A DNA stretch of 64,000 nucleotides from Maritimibacter fusiformis (GCF_008086115.1 NZ_VSIY01000003.1:1-64000), one strand, 5' to 3'. Positions 1 to 9,749 are shown, numbered from the stretch's first letter. A program made the numbers and translations. The notes: generated from the sequence alone by a model not told the origin.

Positions 1-130
1 TCTTGTGGTTCAGACCGGTCAGGGCCGCCGCGCGATCGGCCGTGATATCGAGCGCAAAAAGACGCAGAAGATCGCGGAACTTCCGCTCCGAAATTCTCCC
101 CCGAAACAGATAGCGGTTTTTCTGAGCCAT
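1..130 (-). CDS. IS1595-family transposase, N-terminal fragment (truncated by window edge)
   Basis: Only the first 43 codons are visible, starting at an ATG at 130. The residues begin MAQKNRYLFRGRISERKF and continue with RDLLRLFALDITADRAAALTGLN. This pattern of a basic start, an 'ISExKFR' segment and a helix-turn-helix-like 'TAxxxAxLTGLN' resembles the N-terminus of transposases of the IS1016/ISPna2 group of IS1595, which carry a later DDE-type catalytic domain not present here. Identification rests on this short motif only. The gene would mobilise its own element. The rest must be read in the neighbouring sequence to know whether it is intact. Confidence 0.55.
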   Translation of the reverse strand, partial: MAQKNRYLFRGRISERKFRDLLRLFALDITADRAAALTGLNHK

Positions 131-177
131 AAGAGCACCTTAACATGCTCTCAGGAACACTCAGCTGGAATAGACCC
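1..177 (-). mobile_element. 5' end of an IS1595-type insertion sequence (runs off left edge)
   Basis: The left edge holds the start of a transposase gene reading out of the window. Its upstream flank at 154-177 reads, on the minus strand, GGGTCTATTCCAGCTGAG, which could be the terminal inverted repeat. The other end and any target duplication lie outside the window, so the element boundary is a guess; the transposase N-terminus is the real evidence. The insertion sits about 65 bases beyond the 3' end of pgi and does not break it. Confidence 0.5.
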
Positions 178-240
178 TTGGATCAAGATGAAGGCAGGTG
201 CGGCGCGCTTGCGGCCGGGGCCGTTAACCTTGATGCGGGG

Positions 241-1854
241 TTAACGCGCCGCCCGGACAAACGCGATCAGTTGCGCGGTGGAGCCATCCTTGCCCGCGGC
301 ACTCGCGTCGCCCGCGACCACGGGTTCAAGCGCGCGGGCCAACTCCTTGCCCAGTTCCACGCCCCATTGATCGAAGGAATTGATGCCCAGCACCGCACCC
401 TCGACGAACACCCGGTGCTCGTATAGCGCCAGGATCTGCCCCAGCACGAACGGCGTGAGCTTTGGGTAGGCCAGCATGGCCGAGGGCCGGTTGCCGGGAA
501 ACACCCGGTGGCGGGCCTGGCGGTCCAACTCGTCCCCGCTCAGCCCCTGCGCCGCCATCAGAGCGCGCGCCGCCTCGAGCGAGCGGCCTTTCATCAGGGC
601 CTCGGCCTGGGCCAGGCAGTTGGCGATCAGCAGGCGGTGCTGGTGGGCAAGCGCGGGTTCGTGCCCCTCGGCGGCGATCATGAATTCGCAGGGCACCACG
701 CCGGTGCCCTGGTGGATCAACTGGTAGAAGGCGTGCTGGCCGTTGGTGCCGGGCTCGCCCCAGACCACCGGGCCGGAGGGGATGTCGAGCGAATGCCCGT
801 CCATCGCCACCGACTTGCCGTTCGACTCCATCTCGAGCTGTTGCAGATAGGCCGGCAGGCGCGCGAGGCGTTGGTCATAGGGCAGCACCGCCCGGGTCGG
901 GTAGCCGCAGACCTGGTGGTGCCAGATGCCGGTCAGCGCCAGCATCAGGGGCATGTTGTCAGCCCCCACCGCGCGCTGGAAATGCAGGTCCATCGCATGG
1001 CCACCGGCGAGGAAATCGTTGAAATGCGCAGGCCCGATGGCGATCATCAGCCCCAGCCCGATCGGACCCCAGAGCGAATAGCGCCCGCCGACCCAATCCT
1101 CGAAACCAAACACGCGCTCGGGCGCGATGCCCCATTCGGCGGTCTTGTCGGCGGCGGTCGAGACCGCCGCGAGGTGCTCGCCGACAGCCTCCTCGCCCAC
1201 CGCGCGCGCCAGCCAGTCGCGGGCGGTGGCGGCGTTGGTCACGGTCTCGATGGTGGTGAAGGTCTTGGAGGCCACGATCACCAGCGTCGCCGCCGGGTCG
1301 AGCCGGGCCAGCGTGTCGTGGATATGCGCCCCGTCGACGTTCGAGACATAGTGCAGCCGTGGCCCGTCGTGGTAGGGGGCCAGCGCCAGCGTCGCCATCG
1401 CCGGGCCGAGGTCCGAGCCGCCGATGCCGATATTGACCACGTCGGTAAAGCGCCCGCCGCCGGGGGCGCACAGGTCACCGCCGCGCAGGGCGTCGGCGAA
1501 ATCCGCCATCCGCGACAGCGTGGCGTGGACGCCGGACAGCACGTCTTCGTCGTCGACCATCACGGGGTCAGGGCCGGGGTCGCGCAGCGCGGTGTGCAGC
1601 ACCGCCCGCCCCTCGGTCTCGTTGATCTTGTGGCCCTTGAACATCGCGTCGCGCCGCGCCGCGACACCCGTCGCCTCGGCCAGCGCCAACAGGCCGGCGC
1701 GCGCCTCCTCGTCCATCGTGGTCTTGGAGTAGTCGAACAGCAGCCCGTCCGCGCGGATCGAGAAATCGCGCGCCCGGGACGGGTTGTCCAGGAGCGTCTC
1801 GATTCGCAGATCGCCCTGCCCCGAGCGGTGGCGTTTCAGCCCGTCCCAGTCCAT
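241..1854 (-). CDS. pgi: Glucose-6-phosphate isomerase
   Basis: Cytosolic enzyme interconverting glucose 6-phosphate and fructose 6-phosphate. The 537-residue product has the PGI hallmarks: an [10 protein letters not shown] phosphate-binding motif, an SKTFTT segment, MESNGKSV and the [10 protein letters not shown] block near the C-terminus. I chose the ATG at 1854, which gives the family-like start MDWDGLKRH five bases after the pgl stop. An in-frame upstream start at 1875 would overlap pgl and add seven unusual residues. It is the last gene of the zwf-pgl-pgi run, so its level is probably tied to that of glucose 6-phosphate dehydrogenase. Its TAA stop lies in a GTTAACC/GGTTAAC inverted repeat (223-245). 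Confidence 0.96.
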   Translation of the reverse strand: MDWDGLKRHRSGQGDLRIETLLDNPSRARDFSIRADGLLFDYSKTTMDEEARAGLLALAEATGVAARRDAMFKGHKINETEGRAVLHTALRDPGPDPVMVDDEDVLSGVHATLSRMADFADALRGGDLCAPGGGRFTDVVNIGIGGSDLGPAMATLALAPYHDGPRLHYVSNVDGAHIHDTLARLDPAATLVIVASKTFTTIETVTNAATARDWLARAVGEEAVGEHLAAVSTAADKTAEWGIAPERVFGFEDWVGGRYSLWGPIGLGLMIAIGPAHFNDFLAGGHAMDLHFQRAVGADNMPLMLALTGIWHHQVCGYPTRAVLPYDQRLARLPAYLQQLEMESNGKSVAMDGHSLDIPSGPVVWGEPGTNGQHAFYQLIHQGTGVVPCEFMIAAEGHEPALAHQHRLLIANCLAQAEALMKGRSLEAARALMAAQGLSGDELDRQARHRVFPGNRPSAMLAYPKLTPFVLGQILALYEHRVFVEGAVLGINSFDQWGVELGKELARALEPVVAGDASAAGKDGSTAQLIAFVRAAR

Positions 1855-1859
1855 GCCGC

Positions 1860-2537
1860 CTATTCTTTCGCCCAATGCACGGTGAGGTCACGCATCACCG
1901 CCGCCACCGGCGCGACATGCCCGTCGCCCGAGGCGCGGGCCTTTTCGAGCGCTTCGCGCTTGGCGTCGCCAATGATGACCAGGTGCTTGTTCATCGCGTC
2001 GTTGATCACCCGCGCGGTCAGCGTCACCCGCGCTTCTGGCACGCCCGGCGGATGCAGCGCCAGCAGGGGCGGCGCGTTGGGCGACAGCGCGGTATCGAGG
2101 TTCTCGGCACCCGGAAACAGGCTGGCGGTGTGCATGTCCTCGCCCATCCCCAGCAGCACCAGCGTCAGGGGCATCGCCGCGCGCACCTTGTCGGCGGCGA
2201 CCGGCACGCATTCCTCGGGCGCGCCGGCATCGGACCAGAAGGGTATGAAATTGGCCTTGGCCGCCTTGTCGACCAGCAGGCGTTCGCGCAGCAGGCGCGC
2301 GTTCGAGCGCGGGTCGTCCTCGGGCACCCAGCGTTCGTCGGTCAGCATCACGTCCACCCGCTCCCAGTCGAGCGAGGTGGCCGACAGCGCGTCCATCACC
2401 GGCCCCGGCGTGGTGCCGCCCGGCAGCGCCAGCGAGGCGCGTTCGCTGTGCATCAGCTTGCGGTTGATCTCGCCCGCGACGATATGGGCGAGGTCCATCA
2501 TCATCAGCTCGCTGTCGGCGTATTCGATCAGGTTCAT
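1860..2537 (-). CDS. pgl: 6-phosphogluconolactonase
   Basis: Hydrolyses 6-phosphogluconolactone to 6-phosphogluconate, the second step of the oxidative pentose phosphate and Entner-Doudoroff routes. The 225-residue protein has the DevB/SOL-type layout: [17 protein letters not shown], then the [19 protein letters not shown] block and [15 protein letters not shown], which supplies catalytic residues in this family. The start at 2537 is fixed by a four-base ATGA overlap with the zwf stop, indicating translational coupling. A longer in-frame reading to 2648 lies inside zwf and is rejected. Its position between zwf and pgi fits its role exactly. Confidence 0.95.
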   Translation of the reverse strand: MNLIEYADSELMMMDLAHIVAGEINRKLMHSERASLALPGGTTPGPVMDALSATSLDWERVDVMLTDERWVPEDDPRSNARLLRERLLVDKAAKANFIPFWSDAGAPEECVPVAADKVRAAMPLTLVLLGMGEDMHTASLFPGAENLDTALSPNAPPLLALHPPGVPEARVTLTARVINDAMNKHLVIIGDAKREALEKARASGDGHVAPVAAVMRDLTVHWAKE

Positions 2538-3988
2538 GCGCGAAGTTCCTTCCATCGGCGGCCATCCCGGTGCAGCAGGATAAGCGCATCCTCCGGCCCG
2601 GTCGACCCGGCTTCGTAGCGGTGCGGCTTTTCCTCGCGTTCCGTCCATCCGGCGATGATCGGATCGGTCCAGGCCCAGGCGGCCTCGACCTCGTCGCCAC
2701 GCATGAACAGGGTCTGGTTGCCCCGGATCACGTCCATGATCAGGCGTTCATAGGCGTCGGGCACGTCCGCGGCTTCTTCGCCCAGCGCCTCGGCAAAGGT
2801 CATGTCCAGCGGCACATCGACCAGCCGCATTCCGCCCGGCCCCGGCTCCTTGATGGTGACGGTCATGTCCATCCCCTCGTTGGGTTGCAGGCGGATGGTC
2901 AATTCGTTGGCGCTCTGCCCGGTGTCGTCCTCGAAGATCGAATGCGGCGGCTCCTTGAAGCGCACCACGATCTCGGAAACCCGCGCCTTCATCCGCTTGC
3001 CGGTGCGCAGGTAGAAGGGCGTGCCGTTCCAGCGCCAGTTGGCGATGTGCAGCTTCATCGCGATGAAGCTCTCGGTGCGGCTGTCGGGGTTTTCCGCGTC
3101 CTCGCGGTAGCCCGGCCCGTCCGGTCCCGGCTGATACTGGCCGCGCACGATGTCATGCGCCGGCACCGGCTCCAGTGCCCGGATCACCTTGAGCTTTTCG
3201 TCGCGCACCGCGTCGGGGTCGAATTTCGACGGCGGCTCCATCGCGGTCAGGCACAAAAGCTGCATCAGGTGGTTCTGCACCATATCGCGCATCGCGCCGG
3301 ACTTGTCGTAGTAGCTGCCGCGCCCGCCGACACCCACGGTTTCGGCCACGGTGATCTGGACATGGTCGATGTATTGCGCGTTCCACAGGGGTTCGAACAG
3401 CATGTTGGCAAAGCGCACCGCCATCAGGTTCTGCACGGTTTCCTTGCCGAGGTAATGGTCGATCCGGTAGATCTGCGTCTCGTCGAAATGCAGCGCCAGC
3501 GTCTTGTTGAGCGCGCGGGCGGTGGCCAGGTCGTTGCCGAAGGGCTTTTCCACCACGATGCGCGCGCCCGGCCCGGCGATCTTGTGGCTGTGCAACCGCT
3601 CGGCCAGGTCGCCGAACAGGCTTGGCCCGACCGAGAAATAGAACGCCTGCACCCGGTCGGGGCGCATCCGCGCGGCCAGTTCGCGCCAGCCGCCTTCGCC
3701 CGTGGCGTTGATCGCGACATAGGAAACCAGGTTCAGAAAGGCATCCAGCCGGTCGGCATCGCATTTGCGCGCCGGGACGACCTCGTTGATCGCCGCGCGC
3801 ACCATGCCGCGAAAATCCTCGTCCGACATCTCGGAGCGCGCCGCACCGACGATCTGCGCGGTTTCGGGCAACTGCCCGTCCCAGAATCGCAGGTAGAGGC
3901 CCGGCAGGATCTTGCGGCGGGCCAAATCGCCGGTTCCGCCGAAAATGACCAGGTCGAATGGGTCGACCGGGATGACGCGCGATACCAT
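2534..3988 (-). CDS. zwf: Glucose-6-phosphate 1-dehydrogenase
   Basis: Oxidises glucose 6-phosphate to 6-phosphogluconolactone with NADP+ (or NAD+). The 484-residue length is normal. Visible motifs are the N-terminal Rossmann signature FGGTGDLARRK, the VVEKPFGND block and the active-site RIDHYLGKE. The ATG at 3988 is preceded by a good ribosome-binding site (GGAGAAACGAC before the ATG). The longer in-frame reading to 4051 would run through the operator palindrome at 4032-4047 and is rejected. It is the first gene of the zwf-pgl-pgi operon and overlaps pgl by four bases. The LacI-type operator upstream suggests sugar-responsive repression. Confidence 0.96.
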   Translation of the reverse strand: MVSRVIPVDPFDLVIFGGTGDLARRKILPGLYLRFWDGQLPETAQIVGAARSEMSDEDFRGMVRAAINEVVPARKCDADRLDAFLNLVSYVAINATGEGGWRELAARMRPDRVQAFYFSVGPSLFGDLAERLHSHKIAGPGARIVVEKPFGNDLATARALNKTLALHFDETQIYRIDHYLGKETVQNLMAVRFANMLFEPLWNAQYIDHVQITVAETVGVGGRGSYYDKSGAMRDMVQNHLMQLLCLTAMEPPSKFDPDAVRDEKLKVIRALEPVPAHDIVRGQYQPGPDGPGYREDAENPDSRTESFIAMKLHIANWRWNGTPFYLRTGKRMKARVSEIVVRFKEPPHSIFEDDTGQSANELTIRLQPNEGMDMTVTIKEPGPGGMRLVDVPLDMTFAEALGEEAADVPDAYERLIMDVIRGNQTLFMRGDEVEAAWAWTDPIIAGWTEREEKPHRYEAGSTGPEDALILLHRDGRRWKELRA

Positions 3989-4031
3989 GTCGTTTCTCCG
4001 TTGCCGGGCGCGTTGCCGCCCGGATCTGCCT

Positions 4032-4047
4032 TCGTTAGCGCTAACGA
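4032..4047. promoter_or_regulatory. LacI-family-type operator upstream of zwf
   Basis: A perfect 16-base palindrome, TCGTTAGCGCTAACGA, has its centre on a CG step, 44 bases before the zwf start. LacI/GalR-family regulators typically bind even palindromes of this kind with a central CG. The position fits repression of the zwf-pgl-pgi operon. The regulator gene is not in the window. No convincing -35/-10 pair was identified around it. Confidence 0.7.
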
Positions 4048-4200
4048 GCACGTTTCGACCCCGCTGTTATCCTCTTCACCGGGCCGAGTCTAGCACCCCC
4101 GCCGCCCTTCACAACCGCGTCACGGATACGTTGAGCGGGTTTTCCGCGCGCCGCTCTTGCGGTAGCCCTGCTGGACCGGCAGACACAGGCGGAGCGACAG

Positions 4201-5148
4201 GTGGATCAACGAGTAACGAACGCGAACGCGGGCAAGTTCCGTGACCCGGCGGTCACCGCCGATGGTTCGCCGCGCGCCACCGTGGCGCTGACCAATCCGA
4301 CAACCCTCTGGTTCAACACCGGCACGCTGTGCAACATCGCCTGCGTGGGCTGCTATATCGAAAGCTCGCCCACCAACGACCGGCTGGAATACATCACCGC
4401 CGCCGAGGTGCGCGACTATCTTCGCCAGGTCGAAACACTCGGCTGGCCCGTCACCGAAATCGGCTTCACCGGCGGTGAGCCGTTCATGAACCCGGAGTTC
4501 CCCGCGATGATGCGCGACGCGTTGTCGGCGGGCCATTCCGTGCTGGTTCTGACCAACGCGATGAAGCCGATGATGCGCCCGCGGGTGCAGGCGCTGACCG
4601 CGCAACTGATCAAGGGTTTCGGCGACAGGATCACTTTCCGGGTCTCGCTCGACCACTGGACCGAGGCCGAGCATGACGCGGTGCGCGGGCCGGGCGGGTT
4701 TGCCGAAACGCTCAAGGGAATGCGCTGGCTTCAGGCGCAGGGCGCACGGCTTGCCATCGCCGGGCGCGCGCGCTGGCATGACCCCGAGCCCGAAGCGCGC
4801 GCCGGCTATGCCTGCCTGATCGCCGCCGAGGGCTTTGCCATCGACGCCTTTGATCCCGCCGCCACCGTGATCTTTCCCGAGATGGACGAAACCGTCCCCG
4901 TCCCCGAAATCACCACAGCCTGTTGGGACATCCTCGACACCTCTCCCGACGCGGTGATGTGCGCCTCGTCGCGCATGGTGGTGAAACGCAGGGGCGCGGC
5001 GCCTTCGGTGGTGGCCTGCACGCTGCTGCCCTACGCACCCGAATTCGACCTTGGCGCGACACTGGCCGAGGCCGACCGCCCGGTCGCGCTGAACCACCCG
5101 CACTGCGCCCGCTTTTGCGTGTTGGGCGGCGCCTCGTGTTCAGGCTGA
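4201..5148 (+). CDS. Radical SAM protein with C-terminal cysteine cluster, function unknown
   Basis: The 315-residue product starts at a GTG and carries a CxxxCxxC motif (C44, C48, C51 in TLCNIACVGC) that binds the [4Fe-4S] cluster cleaving S-adenosylmethionine. It continues with the family's FTGGEPFMNPEF (GGEP) segment. Further cysteines near the C-terminus (C273, C302, C306, C313) could ligate an auxiliary cluster, as in SPASM/twitch proteins. The substrate is unknown. Neighbours are zwf (divergent) and a BaiN-type flavoprotein downstream; neither names a pathway, and there is no peptide precursor gene beside it. It is not a recognised cofactor enzyme such as MoaA or HemN. Confidence 0.8.
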   Translation: MDQRVTNANAGKFRDPAVTADGSPRATVALTNPTTLWFNTGTLCNIACVGCYIESSPTNDRLEYITAAEVRDYLRQVETLGWPVTEIGFTGGEPFMNPEFPAMMRDALSAGHSVLVLTNAMKPMMRPRVQALTAQLIKGFGDRITFRVSLDHWTEAEHDAVRGPGGFAETLKGMRWLQAQGARLAIAGRARWHDPEPEARAGYACLIAAEGFAIDAFDPAATVIFPEMDETVPVPEITTACWDILDTSPDAVMCASSRMVVKRRGAAPSVVACTLLPYAPEFDLGATLAEADRPVALNHPHCARFCVLGGASCSG

Positions 5149-5296
5149 AAGCGCACGGCGCTGATTGCAGCGAAACTCACATGGACAAACCCCTGGCCGG
5201 GTCCACGATGCATCTCGGCCAATTCGCCGTCATGGGCATTGCGGCCTGCTGACATGCCCCTTGCCCAGCGCTGCGCGCCGTGGTCAACCCGGGGCC

Positions 5297-6475
5297 ATGA
5301 CTGAGACCTACGACTGCGTGATCATCGGCGCCGGGGCCGCCGGCCTGTTCTGCGCCGCCCGGGCCGGCGCCACCGGCAAGCGTGTGCTGCTGCTCGACCA
5401 TGCCCGCGCGCCGGGCGAAAAGATCCGCATCTCCGGCGGCGGGCGCTGCAATTTCACCAATCTCGCTGTGACGGCGGCCAATTTCCTGTCGGAAAACCCG
5501 CATTTCGCGAAATCCGCGCTGGCTCGCTTCACCCCTGCCGATTTCCTCGATCTTGTGGCCCGCCACCGCATCGCCTGGCACGAAAAGACCCTGGGGCAGT
5601 TGTTCTGCGACGGCAAATCCACGCAGATCGTCGACATGTTGCTGGAGGAAATGCAGGCCGTGGGGGCCACGCTGCGCCTGCAAACCCCGGTCAGTACCGT
5701 CGCCCACGGCCCGGACGGTTTTCGCCTGACCACACCCACCGGGCAGATCGGAGCAAAGACTCTGGTGCTGGCCACCGGCGGCAAGTCGATCCCCAAGATG
5801 GGCGCGACCGGCTTTGCTTACGACATCGCCCGCCAGTTCGGCCACCGCGTCACCGAGACCCGCCCGGCGCTGGTGCCGCTGACCTTCGGCGACAGCTTCG
5901 CGCCGCTCGCCGGCGTCTCTACCCCCGTCATCGCCTCGAACGCCCGCGCCAGCTTTGCCGAAAGCCTGCTTTTCACCCATCGTGGCCTGTCCGGCCCGGC
6001 GATCCTGCAGCTTTCCTCCTACTGGCGCGAGGGCGAGGCGATCTCGATCGACCTGATCCCCGGCATCGCGCTGGCCGACAGCCTGCGCGCCCAGCGCCAG
6101 CGCGAAGGCAAGCGCGCCATCACCACCCATCTCGCCCACCACCTGCCAACCCGGCTGGTCGAGGCGCTGACCCCGGAGCTTGGCCTGACCGGCAACCTCG
6201 CCGACCACAGCGACAAGCGGCTGATGCAGATTGAGACCGCCCTGAAAAACCGGACCCTCACGCCAACCGGCTCGGAAGGCTACCGCACCGCCGAGGTCAC
6301 GCTGGGCGGCGTCGCGACCGAGGGGTTGGATTCGCAAAGCATGATGTCGAAAACCGTCCCCGGGCTGTTCATCATCGGCGAGGCGGTGGATGTCACCGGC
6401 TGGCTCGGCGGCTACAATTTCCAATGGGCCTGGGCCTCGGCCGACGCCGCCGGACGCGCCATTGCCGCGATGTGA
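5297..6475 (+). CDS. NAD(P)/FAD-dependent oxidoreductase, BaiN/HI0933 (YhiN) family
   Basis: A 392-residue flavoprotein of the HI0933 family. Visible features are the N-terminal dinucleotide-binding GAGAAGLFCAARAG, the family's KIRISGGGRCNFTN block, a second nucleotide-binding segment TLVLATGGKSIPKMG, and the C-terminal GEAVDVTGWLGGYNFQWAW signature. The ATG at 5297 places the FAD-binding motif about 10 residues in, as usual. A longer reading from 5165 is rejected. Members are widespread and mostly uncharacterised; one relative (BaiN) acts on bile-acid intermediates, which need not apply here. It is soluble and cytosolic by sequence and has no obvious operon partner. Confidence 0.88.
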   Translation: MTETYDCVIIGAGAAGLFCAARAGATGKRVLLLDHARAPGEKIRISGGGRCNFTNLAVTAANFLSENPHFAKSALARFTPADFLDLVARHRIAWHEKTLGQLFCDGKSTQIVDMLLEEMQAVGATLRLQTPVSTVAHGPDGFRLTTPTGQIGAKTLVLATGGKSIPKMGATGFAYDIARQFGHRVTETRPALVPLTFGDSFAPLAGVSTPVIASNARASFAESLLFTHRGLSGPAILQLSSYWREGEAISIDLIPGIALADSLRAQRQREGKRAITTHLAHHLPTRLVEALTPELGLTGNLADHSDKRLMQIETALKNRTLTPTGSEGYRTAEVTLGGVATEGLDSQSMMSKTVPGLFIIGEAVDVTGWLGGYNFQWAWASADAAGRAIAAM

Positions 6476-6547
6476 ACCCGTCACCGCTGGCGCCGGGGCG
6501 AGCGGGCGGCTAAGGATGGGCGGGCACAGACCCGGAGGCCCACGGCG

Positions 6548-7348
6548 ATGAGAATCGCAAGTTTCAACATCAACGGCATCAAGGCACGCCTGCCCGCCGT
6601 CACCGAATGGCTGAACGAAACCCGCCCGGACGTTGCCATCCTGCAAGAGATCAAGACCGTCGACGAAGGCTTCCCGCGCGAGCCTTTCGAGGACATGGGC
6701 TACAACGTCGCGACCCACGGCCAGAAATCCTTCAACGGCGTGGCGCTTTTGTCGAAATACCCGCTCGAGGATGTGACCCGCGACCTGCCTGGCGCCGAGG
6801 GCGCCGGGCGCGAGGGCGCGGACGACACCGAGGCGCGCTATATCGAGGCCACCGTGGTCGGCGATGCGGCGGTGCGCATCTGCGGCCTTTACCTGCCCAA
6901 CGGCAACCCCGCGCCGGGGCCGAAATACGACTACAAACTCAAATGGATGGCCCGGCTCGAGGCCCGCGCCCGCGACCTCCTGGCCAGCGAACAGCCCTTC
7001 CTGATGGCCGGCGATTTCAACGTCATCCCCCAGGCCGAGGATGCCGCCCGCCCCGAAGCCTGGCGCGACGACGCCCTGTTCCTGCCCCAGACCCGCGCCG
7101 CGTTTCGCCGCCTCACGAACCTCGGCCTGACCGACGCCCTGCGCGCCCGCACCGGGGCACCCGGCCTCTACACCTACTGGGATTTCCAGCGCGGCGCCTG
7201 GCAGCGCGACGACGGCATCCGCATCGACCACCTCCTGTTGTCGCCGCAATGCGCCGACCTCATGACCGACTGCCAGATCGACAAGGACATAAGGGCGCGC
7301 GAAAAACCCTCGGACCACACCCCGATCTGGATTGAGCTTGCAGCATAA
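6548..7348 (+). CDS. xthA: Exodeoxyribonuclease III (AP endonuclease)
   Basis: Base-excision-repair enzyme cutting DNA at abasic sites and degrading from 3' ends. The 266-residue protein has the EEP-fold motifs in order: SFNINGIKARL at the N-terminus, LQEIKTVD (metal-binding Glu), GLYLPNGNP, AGDFNVIP (catalytic Asp/Asn) and the C-terminal SDHTPIW His. A loop of about 20 residues rich in Glu/Asp/Gly (GAEGAGREGADDTEARY) lies where many homologues are shorter. The start ATG is preceded by GGAGG eleven bases upstream. A nucleoside hydrolase follows after nine bases and is probably cotranscribed. Confidence 0.94.
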   Translation: MRIASFNINGIKARLPAVTEWLNETRPDVAILQEIKTVDEGFPREPFEDMGYNVATHGQKSFNGVALLSKYPLEDVTRDLPGAEGAGREGADDTEARYIEATVVGDAAVRICGLYLPNGNPAPGPKYDYKLKWMARLEARARDLLASEQPFLMAGDFNVIPQAEDAARPEAWRDDALFLPQTRAAFRRLTNLGLTDALRARTGAPGLYTYWDFQRGAWQRDDGIRIDHLLLSPQCADLMTDCQIDKDIRAREKPSDHTPIWIELAA

Positions 7349-7357
7349 GGCCCTGAC

Positions 7358-8296
7358 ATGACACGAAAGATCATCATCGACACCGACCCCGGCCAGGACG
7401 ACGCCGTGGCCATCCTGCTGGCGCTGGCCAGCCCCGAGATCGAGGTTCTGGGCATCACCGCCGTGGCCGGCAACGTGCCGCTGGCGCTGACGGCCAAGAA
7501 CGCCCGCATCGTCTGCGAGGTCGCGGGGCGCACCGATGCCCTGGTCTTTGCCGGCTGCGACGCGCCGATGACGCGCCCGCTGGTCACCGCCGAGCATGTC
7601 CACGGCAAGACCGGGCTGGACGGCCCCGACCTGTGGGAACCCGAGATGCCGCTTCAAGCCGCCCACGGCGTCGATTTCATCGTCAAAACCCTGCGCACCG
7701 AGCCCTCCGGCAGCGTCACGCTCTGCGCCCTCGGCCCGCTCACCAACCTGGGCACGGCCCTGACCCGCGCCCCCGATATCGCGGGCCGGATTGCCGAGAT
7801 CGTGTTGATGGGCGGCGCCTATTTCGAGGTCGGAAACATCACCCCGGCGGCCGAGTTCAACATCTACGACGACCCGGAAGCCGCTGATATCGTGCTGCAT
7901 TCCGGCGCAAAGATTACCATGATGCCGCTCGATGTCACGCACAAGGCCCTGGTCACCCGCCCGCGTCTTGCGGCCTTCGGCGGCCTTGGAACCCGCACCG
8001 GGCGCTTCACTGCCGAGATGCTCGACTTCTTCGAACGCTTCGACATCGAGAAATACGGCTCCGAGGGTGGCCCGCTGCACGACCCGACCACCGTGGCCTG
8101 GCTCCTGCGCCCCGACCTCTTTTCCGGCCGCTTCGTCAATGTCGAGATCGAAACCGGCTCGGACCTCACCCGCGGCATGACGGTCGCCGACTGGTGGGGC
8201 GTGACCGACCGCGCGCCGAATGCGACGTTTATAGGCGACATCGACGCCGACGGGTTCTTCGATTTGCTGACCGAACGGCTGGCCCGCCTGCCCTGA
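7358..8296 (+). CDS. Nucleoside hydrolase (inosine-uridine preferring family)
   Basis: Cleaves the N-glycosidic bond of ribonucleosides to base plus ribose for salvage. The 312-residue protein begins with the calcium-binding signature [16 protein letters not shown]. It continues with the [12 protein letters not shown] segment, [12 protein letters not shown], and the [27 protein letters not shown] block that lines the active site. [10 protein letters not shown] near residue 240 supplies the expected His-Asp pair. Length and motifs are complete. It follows xthA by nine bases and SelO begins 46 bases later. Base preference (purine or pyrimidine) cannot be told from sequence alone. Confidence 0.92.
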   Translation: MTRKIIIDTDPGQDDAVAILLALASPEIEVLGITAVAGNVPLALTAKNARIVCEVAGRTDALVFAGCDAPMTRPLVTAEHVHGKTGLDGPDLWEPEMPLQAAHGVDFIVKTLRTEPSGSVTLCALGPLTNLGTALTRAPDIAGRIAEIVLMGGAYFEVGNITPAAEFNIYDDPEAADIVLHSGAKITMMPLDVTHKALVTRPRLAAFGGLGTRTGRFTAEMLDFFERFDIEKYGSEGGPLHDPTTVAWLLRPDLFSGRFVNVEIETGSDLTRGMTVADWWGVTDRAPNATFIGDIDADGFFDLLTERLARLP

Positions 8297-8342
8297 AACC
8301 CCGCGTCTGGACAAATCCCCGGCGCATCCCCATGTCCCCGAC

Positions 8343-9749
8343 ATGCGCGCGACATTCGACAATTCCTATACCCGCCTCCCGGCCCGGCTCTATTCCCCGC
8401 AGCCGCCCGTTCCGGTCGCGGCCCCGGACCTCATCACCGTCAACGCCCCGCTCGCCCGCGAGCTTGGCATCGACCCCGACAGCATCACCGCCGAGGACCT
8501 GTCGGGCAACGTGATCCCCAAGGGCGCCGAGCCGATCGCCCAGCTCTATGCCGGCCACCAGTTCGGCAACTGGGTGCCGCAGTTGGGCGATGGGCGCGCG
8601 GTGCTTCTGGGCGAGGTGATCGACATCCACGGCAACCGCCGCGACATCCAGCTCAAGGGCGCCGGGCGCACCGCCTATTCTCGCGGCGGCGACGGGCGGG
8701 CCTGGCTGGGGCCGGTCTTGCGCGAATACGTTGTGTCCGAGGCGATGCACGCCTTGGGCATCCCCACCACCCGCGCACTGGCGGCGCTCACCACCGGCGA
8801 GACCGTGTATCGCGAGACATCCCTGCCCGGCGCCATTCTCGCGCGGGTCGCGGCCAGCCATATCCGCGTCGGCACCTTCCAGGCACTGGCCTCGCGCGGC
8901 GATACCGAGGGATTGCGGGCGCTGACCGATCACGCCCTTGCCCGCCACGCGCCGGACGCCGAGGGCGCGCTTGGCCTGCTCGCTCACACCGTTACCGCAC
9001 AAGCCAGGCTGATCGCCGACTGGATGAGTGTGGGCTTCATCCACGGCGTGATGAACACCGACAACATGACGATTTCGGGCGAAACCATCGACTACGGCCC
9101 CTGCGCCTTCATGGATGCCTATCACGGCGCCACGGTGTTCAGTTCGATCGACCGGATGGGGCGCTATGCCTTCCAGAACCAGCCCGACATCGCGCTGTGG
9201 AACCTGGCGCAACTGGCCTCGGCGCTGGTGCCGCTGATCGACCCCGACCAGGAGGCCGCCGTGACCGCCGCGACCGAGGTGCTCGACCGCTTCGCGCCGG
9301 CCTTCCGGGCGGCCTGGCTGGCCCGGTTCGCGGCCAAGATCGGCATCGCCGCGCCGCGCGCCGAGGATGAAGACCTGATCGTGCGCCTGCTCAAGGCCAT
9401 GTCCGCCTCGGGCGCCGATTTCACCAACACCTTCCGCGCGCTGGCCGAGGGCGACGCCTCGGCCCATGTCACCGAGGGCTGGGCCGACTGGGCCGCCGAC
9501 TGGCAGGCGCGGCTGGCGCAGGAACCTGGCGATCCGGCCACCACCATGCGCGCCGCCAACCCCGCCGTGATCCCCCGCAACCACCGGATCGAGCAGATGA
9601 TCGAGGCCGCCGTGACCGGCGATTACGCACCGTTCCACGCGCTGAACGCGGTGCTGGCGCGGCCCTTCGACGACACCCCGGACAGTGCGGCCTTCGCCGC
9701 CCCGCCGAAGCCCGAGGAAGAGGTGCAGCAGACCTTTTGCGGCACCTGA
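8343..9749 (+). CDS. selO: Protein adenylyltransferase SelO (YdiU family pseudokinase-fold)
   Basis: SelO proteins have an inverted-ATP kinase fold and AMPylate Ser/Thr/Tyr residues of redox-related proteins. The 468-residue product shows the family blocks [37 protein letters not shown], the [13 protein letters not shown] segment and HGVMNTDNM (catalytic loop), followed by [12 protein letters not shown] (metal-binding Asp). The C-terminus ends in FCGT, a single cysteine three residues from the end, where several homologues carry Cys or selenocysteine. The ATG at 8343 gives [13 protein letters not shown], a typical family start. Its conserved role in oxidative stress is from the literature on other bacteria. 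Confidence 0.93.
   Translation: MRATFDNSYTRLPARLYSPQPPVPVAAPDLITVNAPLARELGIDPDSITAEDLSGNVIPKGAEPIAQLYAGHQFGNWVPQLGDGRAVLLGEVIDIHGNRRDIQLKGAGRTAYSRGGDGRAWLGPVLREYVVSEAMHALGIPTTRALAALTTGETVYRETSLPGAILARVAASHIRVGTFQALASRGDTEGLRALTDHALARHAPDAEGALGLLAHTVTAQARLIADWMSVGFIHGVMNTDNMTISGETIDYGPCAFMDAYHGATVFSSIDRMGRYAFQNQPDIALWNLAQLASALVPLIDPDQEAAVTAATEVLDRFAPAFRAAWLARFAAKIGIAAPRAEDEDLIVRLLKAMSASGADFTNTFRALAEGDASAHVTEGWADWAADWQARLAQEPGDPATTMRAANPAVIPRNHRIEQMIEAAVTGDYAPFHALNAVLARPFDDTPDSAAFAAPPKPEEEVQQTFCGT

Noticed and set aside
223-245. GTTAACC/GGTTAAC inverted repeat around the pgi stop as a terminator or CtrA site
   Set aside because: The stem is short, there is no T-run, and the TTAA elements are 14 bases apart rather than seven.
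508-2583. 691-aa open frame on the plus strand opposite pgi-pgl
   Set aside because: Antisense shadow of pgi and pgl with histidine/arginine/glycine-rich composition; typical of high-GC coding DNA.
5177-8362. 1061-aa open frame on the minus strand
   Set aside because: Lies opposite three clear genes (BaiN-type flavoprotein, xthA, nucleoside hydrolase) and has no recognisable motif.
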